Shown here piece after piece: positions 63,926 through 64,000 of a stretch of DNA of 64,000 nt. The position numbers were made by a program, and so were the translations under genes. The DNA is taken from positions 177,531 to 241,530 of the forward strand of contig PNOH01000001.1 in NCBI GenBank assembly GCA_013824715.1. Reading direction: 5' to 3'. The notes beneath the pieces are model-generated. The model made no database searches. It saw only the letters and a program-made list of their open reading frames with translations, and was not told where the DNA came from. This DNA is from Odoribacter sp. Lineage in GTDB: Bacteria; Bacteroidota; Bacteroidia; Bacteroidales; Prolixibacteraceae. Position 1 is the first letter of the stretch, and each line of letters opens with the position of its first letter.

Positions 63926-64000
63926 TTAGTTCCTCAGTATGTTGGCATACAGCCCATAAACGAATAACTTGAGGATGCAAGGGATACGGTTGAAGGCAGT
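63926..64000 (-). CDS. Possible C-terminal end of a minus-strand gene
   Basis: A 24-codon open frame enters from the right edge and ends at TAA (63926-63928), translating to hydrophobic ILKLFVYGLYANILRN at its end, immediately behind the stop of the convergent anti-sigma gene. The length is too short to identify, and it could be chance. Confidence 0.3.
   Translation of the reverse strand, partial: TAFNRIPCILKLFVYGLYANILRN

Overview
The window is a 64 kb chromosomal segment of a member of the Bacteroidota, probably Bacteroidales/Marinilabiliales (Prolixibacteraceae-like; this rank is inference). The evidence is TAnnTTTG-type -7 promoter boxes, a type IX secretion component (PorZ) with a type A C-terminal sorting domain, an ECF sigma/FecR pair, STN domains, a GH3-family protein and a short F1 epsilon subunit. 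Coding density is high, no non-coding gap exceeds about 300 bases, and both strands are used in blocks. I saw no rRNA, CRISPR array, transposase or prophage.

Layout. 1-4 kb: an RND efflux operon (permease, lipoprotein adaptor, TolC) with its TetR regulator. 4-9 kb: GT9 glycosyltransferase, atpDC, a polyprenyl synthase and a LytTR regulator. 9-15.5 kb: tsaB, a DUF3108-like gene, efp, then on the minus strand a Wzz-like/O-antigen ligase pair, tyrS and cvpA. 15.6-24 kb: GH3, deoxynucleoside kinase, a KilA-N gene, rdgB, porZ, recO, an aminotransferase-fold protein lacking its catalytic lysine, a GIY-YIG pseudogene and tRNA-Val. 24.2-31.4 kb: a membrane-spanning transcription factor followed by a tetrahaem cytochrome/SUMF1 fusion and two exported Gfo/Idh/MocA oxidoreductases. 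31.6-34.9 kb: GT2, GT39-TPR and a small membrane protein. 34.9-37 kb: mazG-like gene, dtd and lplA, separated by inverted-repeat elements. 37-38.8 kb: an AT-rich pair of restriction endonucleases (NotI-like and HaeII-like) with no methyltransferase. 38.9-41.6 kb: a TPR histidine kinase and its response regulator. 41.9-49.3 kb: an OmpA-like protein and five secreted proteins of unknown role. 49.3-56.8 kb: an ECF sigma/FecR operon with STN-aspartyl protease, STN-DUF5686-like and MG2-plug proteins. 56.9-64 kb: tRNA-Leu, an outer membrane protein, two paralogous secreted proteins, a single-domain response regulator, dCMP deaminase, a C-terminal processing protease and a second ECF sigma operon.

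The two loci most worth following are these. First, the 24.2-31.4 kb locus: a one-protein transmembrane regulator (periplasmic degenerate PI-PLC-like domain, LamG, one membrane helix, cytoplasmic SARP-like winged helix and BTAD-like domain) sits directly upstream of a respiratory/redox-looking gene set, and the gap between them holds TAA motifs repeated exactly every 11 bp, as expected for a SARP-type operator. Second, the 37-38.8 kb restriction pair: two unrelated nuclease families are translationally coupled without a modification enzyme, although HaeII-type sites occur in the window.
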